DNA of 64,000 bases from Lachnospiraceae bacterium (GTDB lineage Bacteria > Bacillota > Clostridia > Lachnospirales > Lachnospiraceae), in NCBI GenBank assembly GCA_910574715.1, contig CAJTCH010000011.1:1-64000 (forward strand), read 5' to 3'. A program made the translations under genes and the position numbers. Within the stretch, counting starts at the first letter, position 1, and each line of letters starts with the position of its first letter. The notes beneath the pieces were generated by a model. It had not been told where the DNA came from, ran no database searches, and was given only the letters and a program-made list of their open reading frames with translations. Positions 18,282 to 26,536 of this stretch are shown here, piece after piece.

Positions 18282-20198
18282 ATGATATTAGAAAGAAAAA
18301 TCCCGGAGGATTTCAAAGAAAACGGGGTCGAAAAGGGCTACGATGAAGAATTTGGATTGATCTGTAAAAATATTCGGATTCAAATTCCTAACAGGCGTTT
18401 CGTGTATTTTATCGATTCCGATTATGTAATGGACACGTCAAAGGGAACGGCTTATGAAAATCTGACGCCAGCTTACGATAAGATTCTGCATGCAGGATTA
18501 AGGCAGATGAAGTATCCGGCAGATGAAGTAACCAATAGTTTCTGTCAGAGCTATAATCTGGTATTAGAGAATCTGACAATACTTGCAGATCGTATAATCA
18601 AGGAATTAGAACAGTGTGATTATGATACTAAGCGGCAGAGAGAATGGTTTGAGCGGTTAAAGGATGCTCCGGCGGAGAACTTCGAAGAGGCTGTCCAGAG
18701 AATGCTTTTTGTTAATCAGGTATTTTGGCAGACTGATCATAGACTGGTCGGACTCGGTGCATGGGACTTTCATCTGGAGGATTATTATAGAAAAGATATT
18801 TTAGAAGGAAGACTTAATCAGAAGGGTGTACTGGAGATTTTAAAAGAGGTATACCGTATTTTGCATGAGCATTATGAGTACAAGAGTAGTTTGATACTTG
18901 GAGATACGGGGCAGATATTTGTGTTAGGCAGATCAGATCAGGAGGGCAATTATATATATAATGACCTGACATATCTGTTTATAGAAGCGATGAGGGAAGT
19001 ACAGCAGACGGAACCGAAGTGTCTTCTTAGAGTGAATCGGCATACGCCCAGAAAGTTGTTGGAGATTGCGTTGGAATCTATAGAGACCGGGATTGGTGCG
19101 CCTCTGTTGGCCAATGATGATGTAGTGATTCCGGAATTAATTAATTTTGGAATTGATAAACAAGATGCATGTGAATATACGACTTCAGCCTGCTGGGAAC
19201 CTTTGATTGGAGGGAAGAGTTCCGGTAATAATAATATGACTGTGCTGAATTACCTGAAAGCATTGGATAATCTGCTGAAGCGAGAACGATTAGACAGAAT
19301 AGATTCTTTTGAAAAATTAAAGTATATATATTATATTTATTTAAAAAGAAATATACGAGCAGTAAAAAGAGTATTGGACAGCAGATGGTTTCAGTATGAT
19401 CCGTTGTTGTCAGTTTTTATGAATGATTGTTATGAGAATAAGAAGGATGTTTCCTGGGGCGGTGCACGTTACCACCATATAGGAATTACTTCTGTCGCGA
19501 TGGGGAATCTGGTGAATTCGCTTTTGAATATCAAAGAGTATGTTTTCGACAGAAAACTTTACACGCTATATGATGTTAAAGAATGTGTGATTCAGAATTA
19601 TGAAGGCAATGAAACGCTTTGGAAAGAATTGAAAGCAAAAACATCCAGATATGGAACAGACGATGAAGAGGTTATAGTGTTGGTCAATGAAATTACCTCT
19701 TGTGTATCGAATGAATTAGAAGCTTATAGATCTTACCTTGGCGGAAAGATAAAGGTGGGTTTAAGCGGAGCAGCATATATGGATGCAGCGAGGGGATTTG
19801 GGGCGTCTTTTGATGGTAGGAAAGCGGGAGATGCGTTTACGGTACATATATCAAATGAGGATAATAACGGTTTCACGGAGATTGTTAATTTTGCGTCTCA
19901 GATGGAGTATAGTACGGCGCGTTTTAATGGCAATGTGATTGACTTTATGGTAAGTCCTGATTTTATCCATAATAACTGGGATAAATTTATGGATTTCTTG
20001 ATGCTGAGTATTAAAAAAGGATTTTTTGAGATGCAGATGAACGTAGTAAGCAGTAAGACGTTGATAGAAGCACGGAGGAAACCGGAGCAATTTCCGAATT
20101 TGATTGTACGTGTATGGGGATTCAGCGCATATTTCAAGGATCTTCCTGAGGACTATAAGGATGTTTTGATAGAAAGAGCATTGAATAATGAATCGTAG
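18282..20198 (+). CDS. Glycyl radical enzyme, PFL-like, short form
   Basis: 638 aa, shorter than most of the family (about 750-850). Near the C-terminus, RVWGFSAYF matches the glycyl-radical loop (usually RVxGY), with the radical glycine at about Gly613, some 25 residues from the end as expected. The thiyl-radical cysteine is about Cys304 in TSACWEPLIGG, matching the Cys-x-Glu motif of dehydratase and lyase members rather than the Cys-Cys of pyruvate formate-lyase. The dedicated activase overlaps its 3' end by 11 bp. The reaction is unknown; C-O, C-C or C-N cleavage on a glycan precursor is possible. Oxygen-sensitive, cytoplasmic. ATG 18282 follows GGGGAGAAAGG. Confidence 0.87.
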   Translation: MILERKIPEDFKENGVEKGYDEEFGLICKNIRIQIPNRRFVYFIDSDYVMDTSKGTAYENLTPAYDKILHAGLRQMKYPADEVTNSFCQSYNLVLENLTILADRIIKELEQCDYDTKRQREWFERLKDAPAENFEEAVQRMLFVNQVFWQTDHRLVGLGAWDFHLEDYYRKDILEGRLNQKGVLEILKEVYRILHEHYEYKSSLILGDTGQIFVLGRSDQEGNYIYNDLTYLFIEAMREVQQTEPKCLLRVNRHTPRKLLEIALESIETGIGAPLLANDDVVIPELINFGIDKQDACEYTTSACWEPLIGGKSSGNNNMTVLNYLKALDNLLKRERLDRIDSFEKLKYIYYIYLKRNIRAVKRVLDSRWFQYDPLLSVFMNDCYENKKDVSWGGARYHHIGITSVAMGNLVNSLLNIKEYVFDRKLYTLYDVKECVIQNYEGNETLWKELKAKTSRYGTDDEEVIVLVNEITSCVSNELEAYRSYLGGKIKVGLSGAAYMDAARGFGASFDGRKAGDAFTVHISNEDNNGFTEIVNFASQMEYSTARFNGNVIDFMVSPDFIHNNWDKFMDFLMLSIKKGFFEMQMNVVSSKTLIEARRKPEQFPNLIVRVWGFSAYFKDLPEDYKDVLIERALNNES

Positions 20199-20958
20199 GA
20201 GTCTAGTTGTTACGAATATTCAGCGTATGTGTTTTCATGATGGACCGGGAATACGGACAACTGTATTTACAAAAGGGTGCAGTGTCCATTGTCCCTGGTG
20301 TTCCAATCCAGAGAATATTAGTTTTGAACCGGAAATATATGAAAAAGATGGTATTCAGGGAATCTATGGAAGAGAATATACCGCTGCAGAGTTAGAATAT
20401 ATCCTTCTAAAAGACAGGGACTTCTGGGGAGAAGACGGAGGTGTCACTTTTTCAGGAGGAGAAGCGTTGATGCAGGCAGAAGCGTTGGCAGATATCTTGA
20501 TACGTTTGAAAGAATTGCGGGTTCATATTGCTTTGGAGACAGCGTTATTCGTACAGGGTGAAAATCTGCAGAGAGTATTACCGTATATAGATTATGTAAT
20601 CGCAGATGTGAAGACTCTGGAATCTCATGTGTGCAAAGAGATTATGGGAGGGGATCTTGCAACCTATTTGGATAATATACAGAAATTATATACAAGCGGT
20701 AAATTGCGCTTGTTCAGATTACCTTGCTGCGAAGAATATACATTTACGAATAATAATAGGCAATTGGTGAACGAATTTTTATGCCAATATCAAGATATTC
20801 CGGTGCAAGTGTTTGCGATTCATAAGCTGGGAGAGAAAAAATATCAGTCCTTGGGAAAGACTATGTGGAAGGCAAAAGAGTTAGACCGGCAGAGTCTGGA
20901 AGACTATTGCGAAGAATTGAGGAGACATGGCATAAGGGCTGAAGTGATACAGATTTGA
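20188..20958 (+). CDS. Glycyl radical enzyme activase (radical SAM)
   Basis: 256 aa, similar in length to PFL activase, and without the extra ferredoxin-like insert found in many other activases. The opening IQRMCFHDGPGIRTTVF is diagnostic; the 4Fe-4S motif is Cys31-x3-Cys35-x2-Cys38 (CSVHCPWC), followed by the SAM-binding VTFSGGEALMQ. It should abstract H from the glycine of the adjacent enzyme. The ATG overlaps the end of that gene, fixing the partnership. Confidence 0.93.
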   Translation: MNRRSLVVTNIQRMCFHDGPGIRTTVFTKGCSVHCPWCSNPENISFEPEIYEKDGIQGIYGREYTAAELEYILLKDRDFWGEDGGVTFSGGEALMQAEALADILIRLKELRVHIALETALFVQGENLQRVLPYIDYVIADVKTLESHVCKEIMGGDLATYLDNIQKLYTSGKLRLFRLPCCEEYTFTNNNRQLVNEFLCQYQDIPVQVFAIHKLGEKKYQSLGKTMWKAKELDRQSLEDYCEELRRHGIRAEVIQI

Positions 20959-20984
20959 TATTAAATGGTTGGAGGAAAAAGATC

Positions 20985-22157
20985 ATGAGTTATTACTATG
21001 CAGACCACATCATCAAGCAGCTAAAGAACGCCCCACAGCTTATAATCTTTGGAGCAGGCAATGTAGCATCCCTTGTCATAGAATGTCTCCAAAGTGAATT
21101 CTATAGCTTTACGATAGAGTACTGCATGGTATCTGATATGGAAGGTAATCCAGAACAGGTGAAAGGAGTTCCGGTTATAGACTTCGAGGCGGCAAGTGAA
21201 TTGGTACATAGAGATTCTATAATCTTGATCGCAATCGTGGAAACGTATTTGGGAGCTGTAATGGACAGGCTTCGGGAGCATGGCTACAAGAACCTTCTTC
21301 CGCTTACATTCGAGAATGATCTGTGGAGTATGCTTCGTGGAAATGTGTATCGGAGTGAGAGATTATCACAGAATAAGAGTTATCTGACTATAGAGGATGA
21401 ATTGTCAGTGTCTGGGGAACAGGCAGAAGAGGCGCTAAGTGTAGAGAAGTGTGTAGATCATCGAGTGATCAGCATTTATTCTGCGAGATGCCATATGGAT
21501 AAGAAATTAGATGAGGATATTTCAAAATATGCATGGGAGATACCAATTCAGGTGGGAGCGGCCTTAACCGATAAGCAGATCTGTGATATTCAGGATAACA
21601 AAGGCGATCATATCTCGGATAAGAATGGGCAGTATTGCGAACTTACGGCCTTGTATTGGATCTGGAAGAATGATTGTTCGGACTATGTGGGACTGGGGCA
21701 TTACAGAAGACATTTTGAATTGAATGAAGAACAGCTACAGCAATTGGCCAGGTCTGATATAGACGTTGTACTTACGATTCCGATTATGGATATTCCAAGC
21801 GTGGAAGTTACATACCGGCGTGACCATATTGGCACAGACTGGGATGTGATGTTGGAGGCTGTTCAAATGTTTTCTCCAGATTATATGGATACGGTTAGAA
21901 AGATGCAAAGGGGCCAATTCTATTATGCGTATAACATGTTTATTATGCGTAGGGAGATTCTGGAGGATTATTGCAAGTGGCTGTTCCCCATATTATTTTA
22001 CTGTGAGGACCATTGTGAAGAGCGATGCAGGGAGACGCGGAACGCTTATCAGAGTCGATATATAGGTTTTTTGGCGGAACATCTGATGTCGGTTTATTTT
22101 ATACAGCATGAGAATGAATATAAGATTGTCCATGCGAGAAAGCATTTCATATTGTAA
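20985..22157 (+). CDS. DUF4422 glycosyltransferase-like protein with N-terminal Rossmann-like module
   Basis: Residues ~10-110 are the locus module (LIIFGAGNVASLVIECL ... GVPVIDF). From ~150 the DUF4422 domain is clear: PIQVGAAL, ISDKNGQYCELTALYWIWKN and GLGHYRRHF, with a C-terminal CKWLFPILF element. DUF4422 is found in capsule and LPS loci and is regarded as a glycosyltransferase-like family. The frame is open from 20955, but GGAGG at 20971-20975 points to ATG 20985. Paralogue of the next gene. Confidence 0.85.
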   Translation: MSYYYADHIIKQLKNAPQLIIFGAGNVASLVIECLQSEFYSFTIEYCMVSDMEGNPEQVKGVPVIDFEAASELVHRDSIILIAIVETYLGAVMDRLREHGYKNLLPLTFENDLWSMLRGNVYRSERLSQNKSYLTIEDELSVSGEQAEEALSVEKCVDHRVISIYSARCHMDKKLDEDISKYAWEIPIQVGAALTDKQICDIQDNKGDHISDKNGQYCELTALYWIWKNDCSDYVGLGHYRRHFELNEEQLQQLARSDIDVVLTIPIMDIPSVEVTYRRDHIGTDWDVMLEAVQMFSPDYMDTVRKMQRGQFYYAYNMFIMRREILEDYCKWLFPILFYCEDHCEERCRETRNAYQSRYIGFLAEHLMSVYFIQHENEYKIVHARKHFIL

Positions 22158-22184
22158 CGGGTATTGACAGAAACGGAGAATGTT

Positions 22185-23396
22185 ATGGGGAAAATATACT
22201 TTACCGGACAACAGTCCACCCGTTCGGGCAGGGACTTGCATCATGGGAAGTCCGAATGGGTATACATAGTCGGAGCGCATTCACGGGCACAGACGTTGGC
22301 TGTATATCTGAAGTATTTATATCCGGATACTTCGATAGAAGCATATCTGGTCAATAATGAAGAGAAAAATCCGGAATTCATAGGGGGGATACCGGTAATC
22401 CATTTTCACGGGAATTCAAAACGATATAGTGAATCCATGAGTTTAGCGCCTAGTTGTTCAGAGACAGATACGAAGTATTTAGAATTGTATACAGAATACC
22501 CGGTTTATATCGGCACAAGAGGAATTTACCATGAAAAGCTAATTTCGGAACTTCAAGAGTGTGGATTTACCAAGATATATCCGGTTACAGTGGAACTGGA
22601 TCTTAGACTGCGCAATGCGTATTTGGAGAGATATTTTACATCAATTGGAAGAGAATTTATTAAAATAGATCAATTAGATGCGGTAAAGAGAACGGCTGTT
22701 GGACAGCCAAGCCGGGCGGTCTATGTGGTAAGGAGTACTTGTGATAAGGAATTACAGCAGCCATATAAGCTGGCAGATTATGAGACAGAGATCCAGGCGG
22801 GGGCAGCGTTGACGCAGAGACGTTTATCAGAAGAGATGCTTACAGATGCAAGCGGAGATAATATTTCTTATCGCAATAAGCAATTTTGTGAATTGACAGC
22901 TTTGTACTGGATCTGGAAGAATGCCAGCGAAGAAGTGGTGGGAATGGTGCATTACCGGAGGCATTTTATCCTTCCAGAAGATTGGTGTGAGCAGATGGAG
23001 TCATACAATATAGATGCTATCTTGCCGACTCCTCTATATGTTGCGCCGAGTCTTGCCGAGAATTACAGATCACGGCATGATTCGTCAGACTGGGATTATA
23101 TGATGGAATATTTGAAAATACAGGATGAAGAAATCTATCAAGGCGCAAGAGATTTTTTTGGACATAACTTGTACTCACCTTGTAATATGTTTATTGTGCG
23201 AAAAAGTGTACTGAATGATCTGTGTAAGTGGCTGTTCCCGATTCTGGATGCAGTTGCGGCACATGGGGGGCAGAAGGAGGATAATTATTTAAACAGATAT
23301 CCGGGATTCATATCCGAGCGGTTAATTTCTTATTTTTTTGAAAGATATCGGGATAAATATAAGATGGTATATGCAGACAAGAATTTTTTGCCATAA
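22185..23396 (+). CDS. Second DUF4422 glycosyltransferase-like protein with N-terminal module
   Basis: Same architecture as the preceding gene: a module at ~20-140 (YIVGAHSRAQTLAVYL, IGGIPVIHFHG, with an insertion) and a DUF4422 domain (IQAGAALTQ, ISYRNKQFCELTALYWIWKN, GMVHYRRHF, CKWLFPIL). ATG 22185 is chosen because ACGGAG lies at 22174-22179; a TTG at 22164 is less likely. The pair probably arose by tandem duplication, then diverged. Last gene of the locus; a new promoter follows. Confidence 0.84.
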   Translation: MGKIYFTGQQSTRSGRDLHHGKSEWVYIVGAHSRAQTLAVYLKYLYPDTSIEAYLVNNEEKNPEFIGGIPVIHFHGNSKRYSESMSLAPSCSETDTKYLELYTEYPVYIGTRGIYHEKLISELQECGFTKIYPVTVELDLRLRNAYLERYFTSIGREFIKIDQLDAVKRTAVGQPSRAVYVVRSTCDKELQQPYKLADYETEIQAGAALTQRRLSEEMLTDASGDNISYRNKQFCELTALYWIWKNASEEVVGMVHYRRHFILPEDWCEQMESYNIDAILPTPLYVAPSLAENYRSRHDSSDWDYMMEYLKIQDEEIYQGARDFFGHNLYSPCNMFIVRKSVLNDLCKWLFPILDAVAAHGGQKEDNYLNRYPGFISERLISYFFERYRDKYKMVYADKNFLP

Positions 23397-23403
23397 ATTT
23401 TCA

Positions 23404-23432
23404 TTGAAGCAACAGCATAAAATTGTTATACT
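23404..23432 (+). promoter_or_regulatory. Sigma-A-type promoter for the epimerase gene
   Basis: TTGAAG (23404-23409), a 17-bp spacer and TATACT (23427-23432), about 60 bp upstream of the epimerase start. It separates this gene from the glycan locus. Confidence 0.6.
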
Positions 23433-23491
23433 ATCTAATACACGTAGATTGAAGCAACAAATTTATAAAGTAGAAATGAGGATTGACAGAT

Positions 23492-24154
23492 ATGAATTTC
23501 GAATTAACCGCCTCCATGATGTGTGCCGATTACGGCAATCTGGAGCGAGAAGTGAAGAACCTGGCAGAAGGCGGTATCGACTCCTTCCATATTGATATCA
23601 TGGACGGACGATATGTGCCTAATTTTGCTATGTCATTGAATGATATGAGATACATAGCATCTGTATCGCCCAAACCGTTGGATGTACATCTGATGATCGA
23701 GCATCCCAACAACCGGATCGACTTATTCCTGAATAATCTCCGGCAGGGGGATACCGTCTACATCCATCCGGAAGCGGAGTATCATCCGTCCACCACATTG
23801 CAGAGCATCATCAATGCGGGGATGGTGCCGGGAATTGCGATCAATCCGGGTACCAGTGTGGAGACGGTGATGGAGATGCTCAGGATCGTCAAGAAGGTGC
23901 TTGTGATGTCGGTGAACCCGGGCAATGCAGGGCAGATGTTTCTGCCGTATGTAGGCAAGAAGATTACCAAGCTGCTGTCGATGAAGGAAGATATGGACTT
24001 TGAGCTCTACTGGGACGGGGCCTGCAGCGCGGATAAGATTCTTGAATTCGCGCCGAAGGGAGTCAAAGGATTCGTGCTTGGAACGACGCTGTTATTCGGG
24101 AAAAAGAGGCCGTATGGGGAGACGCTGCAGAAGATCCGGGAACTGCAGTTTTGA
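23492..24154 (+). CDS. Ribulose-phosphate 3-epimerase family protein
   Basis: A 220-aa TIM-barrel enzyme. DSFHIDIMDGRYVPNF, DVHLMIEHP, and MSVNPGNAGQMF are the metal- and phosphate-binding elements of the Rpe family. In MSVNPGNAGQ, the usual G-F-x-G-Q is changed to N-A-G-Q. LYWDGACSADKI replaces the usual E-V-D-G-G-I stretch, so the final metal-ligand Asp sits in a divergent context. It may act on another sugar phosphate (for example allulose-6-P-like) rather than in central metabolism. ATG 23492 follows GAGG. Its stop is three bases before the truncated UDP-glucose dehydrogenase frame. Confidence 0.82.
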   Translation: MNFELTASMMCADYGNLEREVKNLAEGGIDSFHIDIMDGRYVPNFAMSLNDMRYIASVSPKPLDVHLMIEHPNNRIDLFLNNLRQGDTVYIHPEAEYHPSTTLQSIINAGMVPGIAINPGTSVETVMEMLRIVKKVLVMSVNPGNAGQMFLPYVGKKITKLLSMKEDMDFELYWDGACSADKILEFAPKGVKGFVLGTTLLFGKKRPYGETLQKIRELQF

Positions 24155-24157
24155 TAA

Positions 24158-24847
24158 TTTGGTGAGAAGTCGGAATGGGCGGAGATATTTGCCGGGCTTC
24201 TGAGAGAAGGGGCGGTGAAGAAGGATATGCCGATCCTGCTCATGAACCCGACTGAGGCGGAGGCGGTGAAGTTATTTGCCAATACCTATCTTGCGCTGCG
24301 GGTTGCGTATTTTAACGAATTGGATTCCTACGCGGAGATCAAGGGTCTTGATACCAGTCAGATCATAGAAGGAGTTTGCCTGGACCCCAGGATTGGGGCG
24401 CATTATAATAATCCTTCCTTCGGTTACGGCGGATATTGCCTGCCCAAGGATACGAAGCAGCTTCTGGCGAATTATGAAGATGTCCCGCAGAATATCATGC
24501 GGGCGATTGTGGAGGCGAACCACACCCGGAAAGACCATATTGCGGATATGATATTGAAGAGGCATCCGCGAGTAGTCGGGATCTATCGTCTGACGATGAA
24601 GATGGAATCGGATAATTTCAGACAGTCGGCGATCCAGGGGGTCATGAGACGCTTACGTGGAAATGGTGTGGAAGTGGTGATCTATGAGCCGGTGCTTGAG
24701 AGTGATGTCTTTGACGGGTATAAGGTGATTCATGATCTGAAGCAGTTCAAGGAGACGGCGGATGTGATAGCAGCGAACCGGATCACGGATGAACTTGCTG
24801 ATGTGAGGGAGAAGGTCTATACGAGAGATATCTATGTTCGGGATTAG
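24158..24847 (+). pseudogene. 3' remnant of a UDP-glucose 6-dehydrogenase gene
   Basis: The frame read from 24158 (after an in-frame TAA at 24155) encodes only the C-terminal ~230 residues of UDP-glucose dehydrogenase. These include [20 protein letters not shown] (middle domain), [20 protein letters not shown] with the catalytic cysteine, and the C-terminal UDP-binding half. The NAD-binding N-terminal ~160 residues are missing and there is no upstream ribosome site. A full-length enzyme is ~390 aa. It joins abruptly to the epimerase stop, so a deletion or rearrangement removed the 5' part. It could still be translated from GTG 24215 but would lack NAD binding. Confidence 0.85.
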
Positions 24848-24879
24848 TCTTTGGTGAGAGTTGAAAAACATTGACAAGC

Positions 24880-24938
24880 GATCCGCGAAGTCCGCAAGGT
24901 GAGTGATAATTATCGTTGCTATGGAATCAAGGGGCAGA
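24880..24938 (+). repeat. 59-bp direct repeat, left copy (TIR-gene fragment)
   Basis: This segment matches 28984-29042, inside the TIR gene, at 58 of 59 positions. In the TIR gene it codes for the start of the C-terminal domain (VIREVRKVSDNYRCYGIKGQ). Here it is isolated from any TIR domain, so it is a gene fragment. The rest of 24848-25127 shows nothing but the dcd-like promoter. Confidence 0.85.
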
Positions 24939-25067
24939 AGGAAGTACCGGAGGGGGCGGAATATTTATCTGCAACATTTATTATCGTGAGATTAAGCAGC
25001 AACTGCGGGAACTTAAAGATTTTTGACAGGCAGGATGCTGATGAGTCTGGAAAATTCGTTTTTTTCG

Positions 25068-25095
25068 TTGTATTTTGTTTACGATATGATATAAT
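25068..25095 (+). promoter_or_regulatory. Promoter for the dCTP-deaminase-like operon
   Basis: TTGTAT (25068-25073), a 16-bp spacer and a perfect TATAAT (25090-25095), about 30 bp before ATG 25128, with GAGGAGGGG between. Confidence 0.6.
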
Positions 25096-25127
25096 TAAAA
25101 GATAATCTTATAGAGGAGGGGTGCAAT

Positions 25128-25715
25128 ATGATTCTTACAGATAAAAAGATAAGAGAATTAGCAAAAGAAAACGAGCTCATTACTCCTTTTGAAGAAGAGA
25201 ATCTTCAGAGTGAATCTTATGATGTCACGATTGGAACGGAACTTACTGTAATGAAAAAAGAGATACGATGTTTGGACATTTCCAAACAAGATGACATTGA
25301 CAGCGCGTATCGGCATATAGATATTTCCAGAGACGGATATATCATCTCGCCAAAAGAATATGTATGGGTTTCATTGGGTGAGATGATCAAATTGCCCGAT
25401 AATCTTACGGCGCACATGCGGCCAAAGACAAGATATACAAGATTGGGATTAATTGTAGGTGACCAACATTGTAATTCTACATATACGGGACATTTGAGAA
25501 TAGGTATATTTAATGCAACGGATTATCCGATTCGTATTTATTCAGGTGTTACGATTGCGCAGCTTGTATTTGAAGAGTTGGACGGTATACCATCTTCTGA
25601 AAAATTGTATAAGAATAAGCAGAATGCACATTATCAGAATGAAAATGGAGCATTTAGGGGCGCTAAATTTGACGACGAGTATTTAGATTCTTTGTGGGAT
25701 AAGATATTAGAGTGA
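25128..25715 (+). CDS. dCTP deaminase/dUTPase-fold protein, catalytic Glu apparently lost
   Basis: 195 aa, the usual size of dCTP deaminase. The family pattern is visible: N-terminal SESYDVTIG, then MRPKTRYTRLGLIV (equivalent to the RSSLARLGL region, keeping the Arg) and GHLRIGIFN followed by GVTIAQLVFEEL. In E. coli Dcd the strand equivalent to RIGIFN carries the general-base Glu138 (LEFYN); here the aligned residue is Gly. The HRIDPGW loop is also not conserved. It may therefore bind nucleotide without deaminating, or act differently. Strong ribosome site GAGGAGGGG. It is followed after one base by a membrane protein, suggesting a two-gene unit. Confidence 0.75.
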   Translation: MILTDKKIRELAKENELITPFEEENLQSESYDVTIGTELTVMKKEIRCLDISKQDDIDSAYRHIDISRDGYIISPKEYVWVSLGEMIKLPDNLTAHMRPKTRYTRLGLIVGDQHCNSTYTGHLRIGIFNATDYPIRIYSGVTIAQLVFEELDGIPSSEKLYKNKQNAHYQNENGAFRGAKFDDEYLDSLWDKILE

Positions 25716-25716
25716 T

Positions 25717-26172
25717 ATGGGTGAGTTAGACAGAGTTCTTGATACGGTGATGAAAGATAAAGCTGAGCTTATTATGCAGGAAGCAACTGAGGAGGAACGG
25801 GAAGAGATTATCACGTCATTGCGTGAGCATAAAAAACGGGAAATAATTGCAGAAATTCGGAAAGAGTATAAGGAAGAGTTAATTCAGGAAGCGTATAGTG
25901 AGGCTAAGAAAGCATCAGAGCGCCAAAAGATTGAGGATTTGAAATCACTTATGTGGAGTGGATTTTTGCTTGCCTTTATTGTTGGGCTTGCAGTTAATCA
26001 GACAACGGATATTATTGGATATTATAAGGGAACTGTGACAGTGGATAAGATATGGCCAACAGCAATGATTACAATCATACTTTGTCTTATTTGTCTGGGA
26101 GCATATTTGTATAGTTTTTTGCAAAAGGTTATATCCATATATGATGAATGGAAAAGTAATAAGAGAGAATGA
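25717..26172 (+). CDS. Small protein with helical N-terminus and two TM segments
   Basis: 151 aa, not recognised. Residues 1-~75 are highly charged and helical (many Glu, Lys, Arg; probably coiled coil). Two hydrophobic segments follow (about 86-105 and 115-137) joined by a short loop, and a basic tail. It starts one base after the dCTP-deaminase-like stop with only a weak ribosome site, so translation is probably coupled. It overlaps the DUF1653 gene by 4 bp. The pairing of a nucleotide-binding fold with a small TM protein resembles sensor/membrane-effector defence modules, but this is inference. Confidence 0.65.
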   Translation: MGELDRVLDTVMKDKAELIMQEATEEEREEIITSLREHKKREIIAEIRKEYKEELIQEAYSEAKKASERQKIEDLKSLMWSGFLLAFIVGLAVNQTTDIIGYYKGTVTVDKIWPTAMITIILCLICLGAYLYSFLQKVISIYDEWKSNKRE

Positions 26173-26402
26173 CTATGAGAATAATAGAGGTTGATAAAAA
26201 GTATAGACATTTTAAGGGGAATTATTATTATGTAATGGCAATAGCAAAGCATTCAGAGACAGGTGAGTTATATGTGGTTTATAAGGCTTTGTATGGTGAT
26301 AATGGCGTGTATATTCGTCCATACGAGATGTTTGCTTCAGAGGTTGACCATAAAAAATATCCAAAGAGTGATCAAAAGTACAGGTTTGAATTAGCTGATT
26401 AG
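26169..26402 (+). CDS. DUF1653 domain protein, 77 aa
   Basis: [19 protein letters not shown], the central [16 protein letters not shown] and the closing MFASEV are the DUF1653 signature. It is a small, probably soluble domain of unknown function found in many bacteria, often near nucleotide-related genes. Length normal. ATG 26169 overlaps the TM-protein stop (ATGA). It ends the short operon; an inverted repeat follows. Confidence 0.85.
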   Translation: MTMRIIEVDKKYRHFKGNYYYVMAIAKHSETGELYVVYKALYGDNGVYIRPYEMFASEVDHKKYPKSDQKYRFELAD

Positions 26403-26416
26403 AGAACAGAAAAACA

Positions 26417-26445
26417 GGGGTAGCGTAAGGGACGGTCGTTACCCC
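26417..26445 (+). terminator. Possible terminator hairpin after DUF1653 gene
   Basis: GGGGTAGCG (26417-26425) pairs with CGTTACCCC (26437-26445) with one mismatch. There is no strong T tract, so termination is uncertain. Confidence 0.4.
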
Positions 26446-26484
26446 ATGTTAATATTACTAATTTTATGAATTCAAATACATAAT

Positions 26485-26513
26485 TTTACATTTCCACAGA
26501 TATATGGTATACT
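26485..26513 (+). promoter_or_regulatory. Promoter for the methylase-TIR operon
   Basis: TTTACA (26485-26490), a 17-bp spacer and TATACT (26508-26513). The -10 box overlaps an in-frame ATG at 26504, so that ATG cannot be the real start of the downstream gene; AAGGGAGG at 26520-26527 and ATG 26537 are. Confidence 0.7.
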
Positions 26514-26536
26514 CTTCCAAAAGGGAGGTTCCGGTG

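Noticed and set aside
24899..25105. 68-codon frame starting GTGAGTGAT
   Set aside because: It starts inside the 59-bp TIR-gene fragment and has no ribosome site or domain.
26504..26536. Upstream ATG for the methylase fusion
   Set aside because: It overlaps the -10 box of a good promoter and precedes the Shine-Dalgarno; ATG 26537 is used.
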